Assembly (NCBI RefSeq): GCF_048544455.1
Contig: NC_133534.1
Coordinates: 36,394,217 to 36,458,216 of the forward strand
DNA length: 64,000 nt
From: Silene latifolia
Lineage: Eukaryota > Streptophyta > Magnoliopsida > Caryophyllales > Caryophyllaceae
Reading direction: 5' to 3'
The first letter of the stretch is position 1. Each line of letters starts with the position of its first letter. The notes under the pieces were generated by a model that saw only the letters and a list, made by a program, of their open reading frames with translations, made no database searches and was not told the DNA's origin. The position numbers and the translations under genes were made by a program. Below, piece after piece: positions 22,571 through 35,307 of this stretch.

Positions 22571-24048
22571 ATGCAAAATACATCTCTACAAAACCTTTCT
22601 TCTTCTTCCACAAAAATATTCATGGATGCCTTTGAGAATGCGTTGCGACAATGGTGCCGGGATTTGTCGTCTCCCAAAAAGTATCAACTCGTTTGCATGG
22701 GAGTTGGTCAATTGTTGGTGCTTCGTCAAGTCAAGTTGCAATCCTCATTTCTTGAAGCATGCTCTCGGTTTTGGGATTCGAAACATCATGTTTTCGTTTT
22801 CCCAAAAGGCGAAATTTATCCTCATGCCGAAGAAGTCGGTGCCATTGGTGGGTGGCCGGGTTGTGTTCCAGTGCTTCCTCCGACTCGGTTGTGTTATAAG
22901 GAGAAATTCCGTTCAATGTTGGGTTTGTCAACAAGTCAAGTCAATTTCCTCCTTGCTCCTCATGGTATGGATATGTTGGCTCTTATCAACATCTTCTCAA
23001 ACCGATTGGATGCCAATGTTTTGGAGGTGGCTAGGAGAAGGGCTCTTGGCTTTTTGCCTTGTCCATGTATACCTCTTTTTTTATGCTGGTCCAAAATGCT
23101 ATGGTAGCATGACCCTCGTGCATGTTGTTGAGCAAATGGAGCATGGTAGGGATCCATCGTGGTTGGTGCTTGGCGAGATCATCCAAGCTTTGGACAAGAA
23201 GGGCTCTTGTGGAGAAGTTCCCTCATTTGGATCTCCAAGGATCCTCCAAGTGTGGCTATTGGAGAGGATAAGGTATGTAGAGCCTCAGGTTGATTTTTCT
23301 TCTTATTCTTTCCGTCACCGTACCATAAGGAAGAAGTTGTACTCGGATAGTTTTGCTTCCACCGAGGCCTATTGGGCCGCGAGATTGGCGGAGGAGGGTG
23401 GTGCCATGGTGGCACTTGAGGTCCTTTACGGGGTTGCCCGCTTCGGGTGCTAGTCCTCATTCTTTGATGGTGGTTGGTTTGAAGGTTGCTTCCTTCATTT
23501 ACCCCGAAAGGCTTATGAGGCAAATGGGGCATCAACAAAAGGTGCCCGCTCAAGATACCCTTGTCCAAGAGAATGTTTTCCGGAACTCCGAGCTCGTGGA
23601 GGTCTTTGAAAGATGGTGGGCCACTCGGCCACTTTGGGAGGTACCAAACCCCGTTACCACGACATGGGTGACTCCCGCTTATGTCAAGTGGTCAAGAGCT
23701 TCATCCTTGGAGGAGAGGTTCAAATCCCGTAAGGACGAGGTTGTAGACTTGAAGTATCGAGAGGTTGGCAAGGCCAACCGTGCCTTCTTCGAGGACTATG
23801 TTGATGGAGCTAGCCCGGATGTGATGAGGCCATCAAAGAGGAGAAACTCGGGTCCCAAAGATGTAGTGGGCCGTGTATGGGTTCGTTTTGGATCGAGCGT
23901 GGGGTCTTGCAAGAGACCGGAGGCCGTCGCCGTTGTAGATCCGTTGAGGATTCGTTCCAAAGAGGAAGTTCATGCTAGGCGAGCCAACAAGAAGAACAAG
24001 GGGAAGATGTATCCCGAGGGAAAAGGCAAGGGTAGGATGGAAGAGTGA
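22571..24048 (+). pseudogene. DUF7745-like retroelement antisense ORF with two frameshifts
   Basis: Reading the plus strand, three successive frames give one protein of about 490 residues. The first frame runs to about 23085 (HVFVFPKGEIYPHAEEVGAI, LAPHGMDMLALI). The second runs to about 23430 (LVHVVEQMEHG, SWLVLGEIIQALD, ILQVWLLERI). The third ends at TGA 24046 (FIYPERLMRQMGHQQKVP, then a basic Lys-rich tail). These strings match plant proteins annotated with the DUF7745 domain, which are spread by Tat-type retroelements and have no assigned biochemical function. The first shift falls at a run of T near 23085. It lies antisense to the Tat integrase remnant, with its 3' end facing it. ATG 22571 or 22622 is the likely start, given the TATA box at 22529. 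Confidence 0.62.
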
Positions 24049-24906
24049 AGACCTCCATTACCCACTTTATTATTATGTTATATTAGTGCTGTGAGTTTTT
24101 ATTATGTTGTACTAGCTATGTTTTGTGTATTTTGTGCTAGTTTTACTATGTGAGGTATCTTAGTTGACACCTTAGCTTTGGCAAGTTGTAGACTCGCCGA
24201 GCTTTATTTGTTATTGAAATTGTAATCTTTCCCATTATAAATTAAATAAGAGGATTGCTTGTGTCAAAAATTGTGAACACTTGTTTCTTCCATCCATTTT
24301 GTAAAGGTAATTCGGTTTGAATCACCCTAAACATTGCACTAGGGAGGCGGATTTTTATAGGAAGGGAGAAAGGGTTCTTTTTTTTTTTTTTTTTGTGGGA
24401 AAGGGAATGTTGTTCCCTTTCTCTTTTTTTTTTTGAAAGGTTGATATGGGTGATGTTTTTTGTATGTGGGTAAACATAAGGGAATGTTTTTTTTTGATGG
24501 GGATGTATTTTTTATTATGGGGATGGTTGTATCCTTCTTGTGTAAGAAAGGACTGCCTACGTATCCACCTGAAGATGTGAAATCAAACCATGATCGTAGT
24601 TCGAAATGTTTTGTGAATTTATTTGGGTTTTGTGGTTGTATCCCTCTTGTATAAGAAGGACTGCCTACGTATCCACCTGAAGAGGTGAAATTAAACCATG
24701 CTCGTAGTTCAGGGAGTTTTTTTTATTTGAGTGCAAATAGGTGTTGCCTTTGACAGATCAAAGGGCATTTAAAACGGGGAAGGTACCGCAACTTAGACTC
24801 GATAAAACATGCAATTTTAAATCAGAACACGTTGAGGAACTTGACTTGAAAGGGTTAAGGTGGTCGCTAGTTGTAAAACTAGACTGGGGTTCTTGGTTAC
24901 TATGGT
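24049..24906. other. Convergent spacer between the DUF7745-like gene and the Tat integrase
   Basis: No gene. Holds long T runs near 24380 and 24425 and a two-copy direct repeat (24524-24715, listed separately). The opposing genes end on either side, so it would serve as the shared 3' region. Confidence 0.5.
24524..24715. repeat. Two-copy direct repeat, ~109-bp period
   Basis: TGGTTGTATCCTTCTTGT... at 24524 recurs as TGGTTGTATCCCTCTTGT... at 24633. Both continue with ACTGCCTACGTATCCACC and end in CGTAGTTC. On the minus strand the core GGATACGTAGGCAGTC is one I associate with the region after integrase in Tat/Ogre elements. Confidence 0.75.
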
Positions 24907-26483
24907 TCAAGGGTAGTATTTCTTGAGTTGGTCTAGGTTGGTCGGGTTTGTAAAATCCTCCCCGTCTAGGTCACTCAGTCTAACTGCGCCCCCCGAAAGT
25001 ATTTTCTTGACCAGGTATGGTCCGGCCCAGTTGGGTATGAATTTCCCCATCGAATCGACGGGTAATGGTGCTAGGACCGACTTGACGACCAAGTCGCCTT
25101 CCCTGATGTTCCTGGGTTTAACCTTTTTGTTGAATGTTCATTGTATACGTCATTCGTATAGCTGGACGTTGTGCAAGGCGTCGAGCCGCCGCTCGTCTAG
25201 AAGTGTGAGTTGACCTTCGACGGGTCCATTCCGCCTCAGGAACTTGACTCTCCAGTAGGATGCGTAGATATGGGACCTCTAACTCTACTGGTTGAACCGC
25301 CTCCATGCCATATGCTAGGTAGAAGGGTGTGGCTCCTGTTGGCGTTCGAATGGAGGTTCGGTTTCCCCAGAGCACGAATGGGAGTTTGCTCGGCCAATCG
25401 CGGTAGTTGTCTTACATTTTCTTAATAATGGTGACAAGAGTTTTGTTTGCTGCCCCCACCGCTTCGTTGGTTTGGGGACAGTAGGGGGATGATCGATGTC
25501 GTTTGATCTTATATTTGTCTAGCAAGGCTTGTGTTTCCGCCCGGAAGTGAGAGCCTTCATCGCCGATGATTTCATGGGGTACCCCATATATGCAGATGAT
25601 GTTGTTTTGGATGAACTTGGCCACTTGTTTGGCGGTCAAGACTACATATGACTGTGCTTCTACCCATTTGGTGAAGTAATCGATGGCAACGAGGATGAAG
25701 CAATGCCCCTTGGTGCCTATCGGGTTGACTTTCCCGATGATGTCGATGCCCCAGGTTGAGAAGGGCTAGGGTGATGTCATGGTGTATAAGAGGGATGGTG
25801 TATGTGTTGTATGTTGGCGAAGATTTGGCAATTGTGGTAGCGTTTGACGTAGTTGTGGCAATCGACTTCCATGGTGGTCCAGTAGTAGCCTAGCCGCATG
25901 ATCTTTCGGGTCAACATCATTGCGCTCATGTGAGGGCCACATTCTCCGTCGTGAACCTCTCCCATGACTTTTTTGGCTTTATGATGGTCAATGCAAAGGA
26001 GGATAATCCTTTTGGGTGTTCTTTTGTATAATTGGTCTTGGTTTATCACGAATTGTGATGAAGTAAACGGATGGCTCTTTGTCCTCTTGGATCAGAGTTA
26101 GGAGGGAATTCGTTTTTGGTTTTGTAGTTGAGGATGGCTTGGTACCAGGGTTCGACATGGTTTTCCTCGTCGTTGTTGATGGCACAGACGTGAGCTGGCT
26201 CCCTCCTTCTCTCGACACATAGGGGCATTGATGTCATGTCGTCAGGTATGATGACGAGCGCGACAAGTTTTGCTAGGGGATCAGCAAATTGATTTTTCTC
26301 TCGTGTTAAGTGGAAGTAGTCAACTTGGTCGAAGAACTCGGCCTCTTGATTGATTTTTGCTCGGTAGGGAGCTAAGTTGTCACTTCGGATTTTCCATGAT
26401 CCGGACACCTGATTGATGATGAGCGATGAATCGCCGTGGACCCTAATGAAAGTGTCATTGGGGCTCTCAATCAAACACATTTA
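24907..26483 (-). pseudogene. Tat-lineage RNase H-integrase remnant of pol
   Basis: Three successive minus-strand pieces, in order. The extra Tat-type RNase H is at 26480-26046 (VHGDSSLIINQVSGSWKI, FADPLAKLVAL). The integrase zinc-binding region lies near 26000-25790 (GECGPHMSAMMLTRKIMRLG, NYVKRYHNCQIFAN). The integrase core and C-terminus run from about 25700 to 24907 (DYFTKWVEAQSY, DEGSHF, FYLAYGMEAV, NWAGPYLVKKIL). Frames change several times. The core motif around the catalytic Glu reads TNEAVGAANK, with Gly and Glu apparently swapped relative to the family. There is no chromodomain, which agrees with Tat. Upstream pol is missing: sequence changes to an Athila-like LTR at about 26484. Confidence 0.78.
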
Positions 26484-27538
26484 TATTCTCAACAAACAAC
26501 TAGTTAGTGGTTAAGTCGAGGTCGATCCATGGGACGGTGTGCTTTGGGTTCTAAGTCTATCTATCTCAATTTATGCTAGTGTCACAATTTGTTGGGGTTT
26601 GTAGTTGTGTTCTAGACTAATGCAAGCAATAAAGTGAAATAAGCAATAAAAGGAAGGATGTAAACAAATGATTAAAAGTGCTAGGATATCATAGGTTCAT
26701 AGGGGAATCACGGGAGTTGACCATACAAACATGTTCACAAGGTTGCAAGCAATTAATGTTGTAAAGGAACCGAGTTGGTGTATGTCTTACGGTTTTTAGG
26801 AAGAGTTAGGTCCCAGAGCCGAATCGATTAGATTGTACAACACTTACAAGTCGATTTACTTTCCCCCTAATCACTTCTATGCAAGGTCTAACTAGACTCG
26901 AGTTGGTTTATATCTTACAAGTCAAGTTGAATAAATAAGAGATGATTGTAAATGCAAGGATTCATAGGCTTCGCATTTCATCAAACATAACATGTGCATA
27001 GGTTGACATCATAACAAGCAAGCAAATTAATTATGAAAACATATTGGATTAAGCATGATTATTCCCCATGTTTACTTCCCTTAATCACCCACTAATCCTA
27101 GTTAAGGAGACTACTCACCCATTATCATGGAAAACATGTCATTAATGGTGTCAATCATCACAACAAGTGTAAACATGATAAGGGTTTTAAGGAAAATAAA
27201 CAATAAAGAGTAAAGAGTAAAGGAATTATACCAAACTTTAGATAATTCAAATAATAAAGCAAGAGTAAAAGAAGAGAACTTGATTGATTGATGAAGGGTT
27301 GTCAATCCTCCAATAATAACCCAATAATCTTCAATTATCCAAAAGTAATAAACTTGAACAATAATTAAGGAAAGATTAATGTGTAATTTTGTGGAATGAT
27401 TGAGATTAACCTATTCTAATCTACCCCTAATCTAATCTAAGAGAATTTCCTACTGTCGAAGGCTCCTTGATTATTACAAAAATGGGGTATATATAGTAGT
27501 GCATCATTAGGTTAAATAAGGCTAAATCAGTAATTAAC
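26484..27538 (-). repeat. Athila-like 3' LTR, first segment (split by the Tekay array)
   Basis: This non-coding minus-oriented sequence joins smoothly to 49600-50086 when the Tekay array and one copy of its TTAAC duplication are removed, giving an LTR of about 1.55 kb. The assignment rests on the polypurine tract at 50087-50099 and on the Athila-type ORF further upstream. The outer end at about 26484 is approximate: it lies where Tat RNase H coding stops. Confidence 0.6.
27488..27495 (-). promoter_or_regulatory. Candidate TATA box of the Athila-like LTR
   Basis: A TATATATA word in the minus-strand context ACTATATATACCCC lies inside the Athila-like LTR and is oriented like the element. Confidence 0.4.
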
Positions 27539-30500
27539 TGTAACATCCCGTAAATTTGAAGACCTTTATTATATTATAAAAGTAATATTTTAATCTATTT
27601 TAATTTTATATTAATTTATTTGAAATAAAATTTATTTGATAAAATATAATCTTATTTTATTTTGAAGAAATGTAATTATTTTTGATAGTTTAGAAATGTT
27701 TAAAAGTGATTTAAACTATATTTAAACCTTTTCCCTTGATAAAATAGATTTCGGATAAAAGTCGTAAAATAGGGATTTTCCCATTTCTTACGGTCGTTGG
27801 GCAAACGAGTTTGGATATTGGGCATATGAGTACTTAATATTTTAGTAAAATCGTGTTTAAGAACTTTAATTTTCTCGGAAATCGCGTTCGACGAATATTT
27901 ATAATTTCCGTCGAAACGAACCAAAACGTAAACAATTGAAACTCACCCATTCACCCTCCATCCTCCATGGGTCTCCTCTTCATCTTTCATTTCCTCAATT
28001 CTCATTCTATCACTCCCTTCTCTCAAACACCAAATTCCTCTCAAAACAACCTCTTTACAATCCCTAAATCCACCATAACTTCTTCATTTCTCCACCAAAT
28101 CGCATAAAAATTATATATTCGGAATCCTCTCTTCAATCCTCATCTACTAGTAAGCTTTATTTTCATTTCCCCCAAATTTTGTTTAAGACACTTTTTTTTA
28201 GGGTTTCGAATTTAAGCTTAATAATTGTGTTTTTGTTGTTCTTATAGGTGAAGAATATGAAGATGAGTTAGGAGACTCATATATTATTGAAGATGAAGAG
28301 TAATTTTGGGGTTTAGAAGCTTTCTCAAGTTATTACTTGTCTCTTTGCTAGCTTAAGGTAACTATTCCGAGTTACTCGACGATTTAATGTCACATTAGTG
28401 TTGTTTATGATGTGTTGGATGCTTATGTGATTGATAACATGTTAACTTTAATTTTCACATGAATGGTTGTTGTTAAAGTTTGTTAAATATGTTGTTTTTC
28501 ACATGTTTAAGTGTTGAAATGGAATGAATATTGTTGAATGTTGCTTGAATATGTAAACTATTGATTTCCTCCCAAGTATACAAGTGAAATTCCTTGTTAA
28601 TTACATGTACTTGTTCAATCGGATTCTAATGATAATATAAGATTGACTTGAGGATGAAGATTTAGTCCGTATGTGTCGTGGTAATCAGGCCTTTTCCGCA
28701 GGCTCCGGCCACCACCGCAGGCTCCGGCCGACACCGCAGGCTCCGGCCACTATCGCAGGCTGCGGTTTAGGTCTGACCAGTTTTCGTAAAATGGCCATAA
28801 CTTCTTCGTTACTTGTTTGTTTAAGGCTTATGACCTACCGTTAGAACCGTAAGTGGATAAGCTATCATCTCCAATTGGTTTTACCTTATTTAGATATTTA
28901 GAACTCAAGTTATGACCGTTTGAACTTGACCCTTGTTATAGTCGAGTACTAAACTTGTTGTTATAGATTGGGTTTTGAGTGTCTTGTTGGGTATGTATCT
29001 TAACCTTGGTTCTAACACTTGTGTATGGTGTGTTGAGACTCTTTTATCATGGGAGTACTAATTTACCGTGATGTGGGCCAAAGTAGGCCAAGACTCTGAG
29101 CTGGGCCAATTTGACCAAATGAGTTTGGTCAAACTCGGTTTAAACCGGCCAGCCTCGATTTGACCAATGACCCGTCGCGGGACTTGGGTCGAGGGTTTGT
29201 CTTTGAGGTGAGATTGGTTGATATTGAATGTTTCATATTGATGCCTTGATATTTATGATTCAACATGTTGGTAGCTTGATGTTTTAACCATATGAGCATG
29301 ATTATTATTTCACATGTTGGTTGTTGGATGTTTTGGTTGCCTTATGCTTGAGTCTTGTTTGCCTTTGGCCATTTTAGCTTATTCTCATGGATTATGATAT
29401 TGATGGTTAGCTATAATTTGGTTATTGATGACATTGAGGATATGGTTGGATTGTCTCTTTGAATAGACATTTATATAGCCTTTCACATGATAGAATGTTA
29501 GCATTTATGTTTGAAAGTTGGACTCTTTGCCCCTCTTATGGTTAAGTGGGTGTCCTACTTGTCTTAAGTGTTGTAGGCTAAAGCATTCAGTTGGGACTAG
29601 GTCCTAGGTGAGTGACTTCGGTCGATGTCATAGATAGGCCCTTATAGTCTTTGACGAGTGTATGTTTGCGGCTTAATAGCCTTTGTGTCTTAGCTTGGTG
29701 GGCTTATATCCAAGTTAGGGCATGACCTCCTGACGTACTCTTAGAAGTATGTGGTCAGCTTAAGTACTAGCCAACCCTTTGGTGGACTCCTTAGGGGTAC
29801 ATATGTGTGTGATCATGGGTCTTGGATGCGGTATTTTCCGCATGTCGCTAGGTCTGCGCAGGTTTAGGACTAGGGTGTTTACCTTACCTCGTGGTATAGA
29901 CTCGGGTTACAGAGTGACTATTGACTGTACTAGGAACTTATGCCTGTCTCTAGATATATTGTCCTTTCTTGTTTGACGATTCTATGAATCATAGAAGGTG
30001 AGATGCAAGCCGGCTATGGTTGATAGAGTTTGGATTCCTGGATGTTATGTGATTCTTATGATAGTGTAGTATGAGTCGGTCTAGTATTCACATGCTAGGA
30101 CTATGTGTTGTCGTATTGCTGTTCACATGATAAGCATGATTGTCTAGCATCTATATGCTAAGGCTATGTGTTATTCATATTCATATTCTTATGTTTACAT
30201 GTTATATTAATTATGACATTTCGTGGCTGGGAGAACTCGGAGTTACTCCCCACTGACTGTGGCTTTCGTATTTGTATAAAATGCGATTGACAGGTAGGTG
30301 ATGCATATATGGGGTACATGGACGAGCTAGCGAGCAAAGTAACCTTGGGACCTAGATTGGCTTTATTTTATTGTGACCCTTAAACACTTTTTATGTTATA
30401 TACCCTTTTAGGGACATATGTCTCCCTTTTTCATATTTGGGTTGTATAACTTTATTTCGTGACTTTAGCGATGTTTTATGTATGAGATTTATTTTAGACC

Positions 30501-30669
30501 TTGCATGTTTGACACCTTCCCATTTGGATATTTTTATAACAGGTTCAGGTTTCGTTTTCGGTTTTAAAAATTACAGGTTTTTACCCAAATGAACCTATTA
30601 CAAACATATCCATGCAGTTTTTATCTACAATTATGTGTTTACTTTTCCGCAATGAATGAGGGTGTCACA
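27539..30669 (+). repeat. LTR1 of the Tekay array
   Basis: 3131 bp, TG...CA. Near 28690-28766 it holds four copies of a GC-rich word ACCGCAGGCTCCGGCC in an otherwise AT-rich LTR. It differs from LTR2 and LTR3 at several sites in its 5' half where those two agree, for example GAATATGAAG near 28254 against GAATGTGAAG. Confidence 0.93.
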
Positions 30670-30671
30670 GT

Positions 30672-30683
30672 TGGTATCAGAGC
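30672..30683 (+). other. Primer binding site, first internal region
   Basis: TGGTATCAGAGC follows the LTR end by two bases. It is complementary to the 3' end of plant initiator tRNA-Met, the usual primer for minus-strand synthesis in chromoviruses. Confidence 0.92.
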
Positions 30684-30845
30684 ATATTTGCTCCCGACGC
30701 ACGTTTGTGCACCCCCAATATAAATAACTTGACCTTAAAATAATAAACTTGAGAGATGGGTAGGATGGGTAGACTTAGGACCTTATGTTGTAGTCTCTTT
30801 GTGATTGCTATTTATTAGGTGCTAATTAGTGTTCTCTTTTGCAAG

Positions 30846-33800
30846 ATGGCTCCTACAAGAAACGTTGATAATGCAATCTTACAAGCTCTTACTCAGATTC
30901 TCCAGAACCAGCAAGACATACAACAAAACCTACAAAACCAACCTCCTCCTCCTCCCCCTCCTCAGTTTCCAGAAGGTGAAAGACCCGGTTCTTACACTTG
31001 GGTGGCAAGTCAATTGACTCAAAACAAGACTCAAACTTATGGTGGTGAAGTAGACCCGGTGGCACTCACCGAATGGTTTCGTGAATTGGAGAAAAGCTTT
31101 GCCTTGTATGATGTTCGTGAAGAAGACAAGGTGAAATTGGCTTCTCACTTCCTTGTGAAAGAAGCTGATAGATGGTGGACCATGACTAGTCCTACTTCCA
31201 CTCTTGAGCCTGGTTTTGGTTGGGATCGCTTTAAGGATCTAGTTGAGGCTAGGTTCTCTCCAAAAGAGATGAAACAACAAAGGCTTAAAGAGTTTATGAA
31301 TTTGAAGCAAGGAAGTCTTTTGTTCAAGTTTTTTACCGACAAGTTCAATGAACTTGCTCACTATGCTTCTAGACTTGTCAAAAATGAAGAAGAAAAGGCT
31401 TTCTTTTACCTTGACAAGCTTACTCCAAAGCTTAAGAGCTTGATCCTTAGGGATTCTACTTCCTTTGTCTCAATCTATGATGATGCATTATGGGCCGAGA
31501 GCTCTATTCGGACTATTGATGAAGAGGCTCATGCTTCTCGTACTTCCCTTGGCAAGAGGCCACTCTACTCCACTTCTAGGCCTTATGTTGCTCCTTCTAG
31601 ACCCTTTGTGCCTACTTCTCCCCCCTCTTATCCTAACAAGAAGAGGTTTGTTCCGAGTGGACAAGCAAATCAAGGTGCTCGTGTTCTATCTCCTAGCAAC
31701 GACAAAAATCCTAAGGGTCGTATGTGCTATCATTGTAAGAAGCCTTTGCATCCCGGAATTCGTTGCTTTGATAAGCAAATTGTGTGTTTCTCCTGCAACA
31801 AGCCTGGACACAAGGCTAATGAGTGTCTGAGAAGAACACTACTACTACTCTGCTTTGTTCGAGAGGCCGAGAGGTCGCATCTTTGTGATGAGCCGTGCTG
31901 AGGCTGAGGCACACCCAGACATAGTCACTGGTACGTTCTTAATATTTGATGTACCTTGTTTGGTTTTATTTGATACCGGTGCTTCTTTGTCATTTATATC
32001 AATGAAATTCTCCGATAAATTACCTCTTGAACCTTCACTTGGAGATAGTACATCAATATCTTTACCCTCCGGCGACATCTTCTCTTGTTCTTATTTTTAT
32101 TCGGATGTCCCTATATCTATAGCGGGATCTATTTTCCCGGCTAATCTCCTTCGATTTCCACTTGAGGAGTTTGATGTTATTTTGGGCATGGATTGGTTAT
32201 CTACCTATCATGCTCGATTTGAATATCGAGATCAAAAGATTGTTCTGAAAAGCTCTTTGGGTACTCGCGTATCTTATCAAGGGGTTAGAAAGCAAACAGG
32301 TGTGAAGTTGATCTCAACTATGAAGATGGTGAATGCTTTGAAGAAGGGTCATCAAGCATTCCTATGTGTAGTGACTACTTCTAATTCTCCTTCTCTTCCT
32401 CCCTTGAAGGATGTCCCCGTTGTTTGTGAATTTCCGGATGTATTTCCCGATGAATTAACCGGGATTCCTCCTGAAAGAGATGTTGAATTTTCTATTGACC
32501 TAGTTCCCGGAACCGGTCCTATTGCTAAAGCTCCTTATCGTATGGCACCTTCCGAATTGAAGGAGTTGAGAGTTCAACTTGATGACTTGATTGAGAAAGG
32601 CTTTATTAGGCCTAGTGCTTCTCCTTGGGGTTCCCCCGTCCTCTTTGTAAAGAAAAAGGTTGGATCTATGCGACTTTGCATTGATTATCGTGAACTCAAT
32701 TGTGTGACAATCAAGAACAAGTATCTGCTTCCACGGATTGATGATCTCTTTGACCAATTGCGTGGTGCTTCTACTTTTTCCAAGATTGACCTCCGATCGG
32801 GTTATCATCAAATTCCGGTTTGTGAGTCCGATATTCCTAAGATTGCTTTCAGCACGAGATATGGTCATTTCGAATTTAAAGTGATGCCTTTCGGATTGAC
32901 TAATGCTCCTGCTATCTTCATGGATCAAATGAATCGTACCTTTAGTGAGTACCTCGATAAGTGTGTGGTGGTGTTCATTGATGATATCTTGATTTTCTCA
33001 AAGAATGATGAGGAACATGCCCTACACCTCCGTATCATCTTAGACATTCTACATCGTCAAAAGTGGTATGCTAAGTTCTTGAAATGTGAATTTTGGTTGC
33101 ATCAAGTGACTTTTCTTGGACATGTCATATCCAAAGATGGTGTTATGGTAGATCCTTCTAAGATTGAGGCCGTTGTTGACTGGAAGAGTCCGAAAAATGT
33201 GACTGAGATTCGAAGCTTTCTCGGTTTGGCGGGTTATTACCGTCGATTCGTGAAAGATTTCTCTAAGTTAGCTAGACCGATGACTCAATTGTTGAAGAAG
33301 GAGTCTAAGTATGTGTGAACCGATGAGTGTGAGAATGCCTTCTTAGAGTTGAAGACTAGGTTGACTACCGCTCCGGTGTTGACCTTACCTGAGGATGGTG
33401 TGGACTACGATGTTTATTGTGATGCTTCAAAGCATGGCCTAGGTTGTGTCTTGATGCAAAACCGAAGGGTTATTGCTTATGCTTCTCGACAGCTGAGAGT
33501 TCACGAGGTGAACTATCCGACTCATGATCTTGAATTAGCCGCCGTGGTACATGCCTTGAAGACATGAAGGCATTACCTTATTGGAGTTCATTGCCGCATT
33601 TATACCGATCATAAGAGTTTGAGGTGTATCTTTACCCAGAAAGAATTGAATATGAGGCAAAGAAGATGGCTAGAGTTGGTGAATGATTATGATGCCGAGT
33701 TGATTTATCATGAAAGGAAAGCAAATGTGGTGGCCGATGCTTTGAGTAGGAAGACTAGTCACTCTTTGAGCACTATCCGTGTGTTACCTGATGAACTTAC

Positions 33801-35307
33801 CACGGAATTTCAAAAGTTAGGGATAAGCCTTGTTGAGAAGGGCTTTGACTATCTTAGTGCCTTGAGTGTAGAACCCGACTTTTACCGTGAGATCCGTACT
33901 TGCCTACCTGAGGATGCTACTTTCAGGTCCATTCAAGCAAAAATCCAATTTGGGCAAGCTAAGGATTGTGTGGTGGATAGTGATGGATACCTTCGTTACC
34001 AAGGTAGGATGTATGTTCCGAGAGTAGCTGAGTTGAGGAAGAAGATCTTTGATGAAGCTCACCTTTCTCCTTACTCTATTCATCCTGGTGGTGACAAGAT
34101 GTATAAAGACTTGAGATTACAGTTCTGGTGGCCTAGGATGAAGAGTGATGTCCTAGAGTATGTTAGCAAGTGTCTTACCTGTCAGAAAGTGAAGATCGAG
34201 CATCAGAAACCCGGAGGTTTGCTACAACCTTTGGATGTTCCCCTTTGGAAGTGGGAGTCCATTTCCATGGACTTTGTGATGGCTTTACCTAAGGCTGCTA
34301 GCGGAAAAGATGTTGTTTGGGTAGTTGTAGATCGATTGACCAAGTGTGCTAGATTTATACCTATCAAGGAGACATGGAACATAGATGTCCTAGCTGGTGC
34401 CTACGTGAAGGAGATAGTACGCTACCATGGAGTGCCTAAGGATATAGTTTCAGATCGTGACCCGAGATTCTGTTCTCATTTCTGGACTGCTTTGCAAGAA
34501 GCCATGGGTAGTAAGCTACTGATGAGTACCGCTTTTCATGCCGCTACAGATGGACAGACTGAGAGGACTATCCAGACTTTAGAGGACCTCCTCCGTGCTT
34601 GTGCTTTAGACTTCCACACTTCTTGGGAGAAGTTCTTACCTCTTGTTGAATTCTCCTACAACAATAGCTATCATACTTCTATCAAGATGTCATCTTATGA
34701 AGCTTTGTACGGTAGGAAGTGCCGTAGTCCTGTTTGTTGGGATCAAGTCCAAGATGCTCATGTGTTGGGACCCGATTTGGTGACTGAGACCATCAATCAG
34801 GTCCAAATCATTCGAGAGCGTATGAAAACCGCTCAAGACCGACAGAAATCTTATGCCGATGTCCGTCGTCGACCACTTGCCTTTGAGATTGATGATCGAG
34901 TATTCCTTAAGATGTCACCTATGAAAGAGGTGAAACGGTTTGGCGTGAAAGGAAAGCTGAGTCCCAAATAAATTGGACCTTTCCGTGTGCTTGAGAAGAT
35001 TGGTCCCGTTGCTTACCGTTTGGAGTTGCCCCCGAATTTGAGCAAGGTTCATAATGTCTTCCATGTATCTCAGTTGAGGAAGTACATTAGTGATCCGAGC
35101 CATGTTATTCAAGAAGAAATCCCAGATTTGGAACCCAACTTGGCTTTGGAAGAAAGGCCGATCTGAATCCTCGAAAGGGCAAACAAGCAACTTAGAAACA
35201 AAGTGGTGCCCCTAGTTCGTATCCTTTGGCGTTGTGGAAATGTCGAAGAAGAAACTTGGGAGCCTGAATCCTCTAAGTTAGCTAAATATCCCGAACTTTT
35301 CTCGTGA
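30846..35307 (+). pseudogene. Tekay gag-pol, copy 1, disabled
   Basis: The start is the ATG at 30846 ([13 protein letters not shown]). Gag has the [14 protein letters not shown] region and zinc knuckle [14 protein letters not shown], with a degenerate [14 protein letters not shown] before it. Protease has [12 protein letters not shown]. Reverse transcriptase has [11 protein letters not shown] and FIDDILIFS. RNase H has [13 protein letters not shown]. Integrase has the HHCC region near 34070-34190, SDRDPRF and [11 protein letters not shown]. The GPF module [11 protein letters not shown] and a chromodomain-like tail ending at TGA 35305 come last. Disabling changes: a frameshift at the gag-protease junction near 31828, TGA 33316, TGA 33565, TAA 34969 and TGA 35164. 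The 33565 and 35164 stops also occur in copy 2. Residues such as DYRELNCV and NKYLLPRID depart from copy 2's more family-like versions. Confidence 0.92.

Larger units (their letters stand above)
13736..26483 (-). mobile_element. Tat-lineage Ty3/gypsy LTR retrotransposon, 5' part missing
   Basis: Read on the minus strand, the order is RNase H and integrase remnants (26483-24907), antisense genes (24048-17835), repeat-rich 3' UTR, polypurine tract (16226-16214) and 3' LTR (16213-13736). This order, the extra Tat-type RNase H, the antisense ORFs after integrase and tandem repeats in the 3' UTR are known features of Tat/Ogre elements. The 5' LTR, gag, protease and reverse transcriptase are absent: the sequence changes to an Athila-like LTR at about 26484. 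The left end is set at the TGTGGACATAG terminus and is tentative, because no target duplication could be checked. All coding parts carry frameshifts or stops. Two elements recombined together would be an alternative reading. Confidence 0.65.

Noticed and set aside
27700-27924. 74-codon minus-strand frame found in all three Tekay LTRs (also 35961 and 44214)
   Set aside because: Repetition only reflects LTR identity; there is no domain and no promoter, and LTRs of this family are non-coding.
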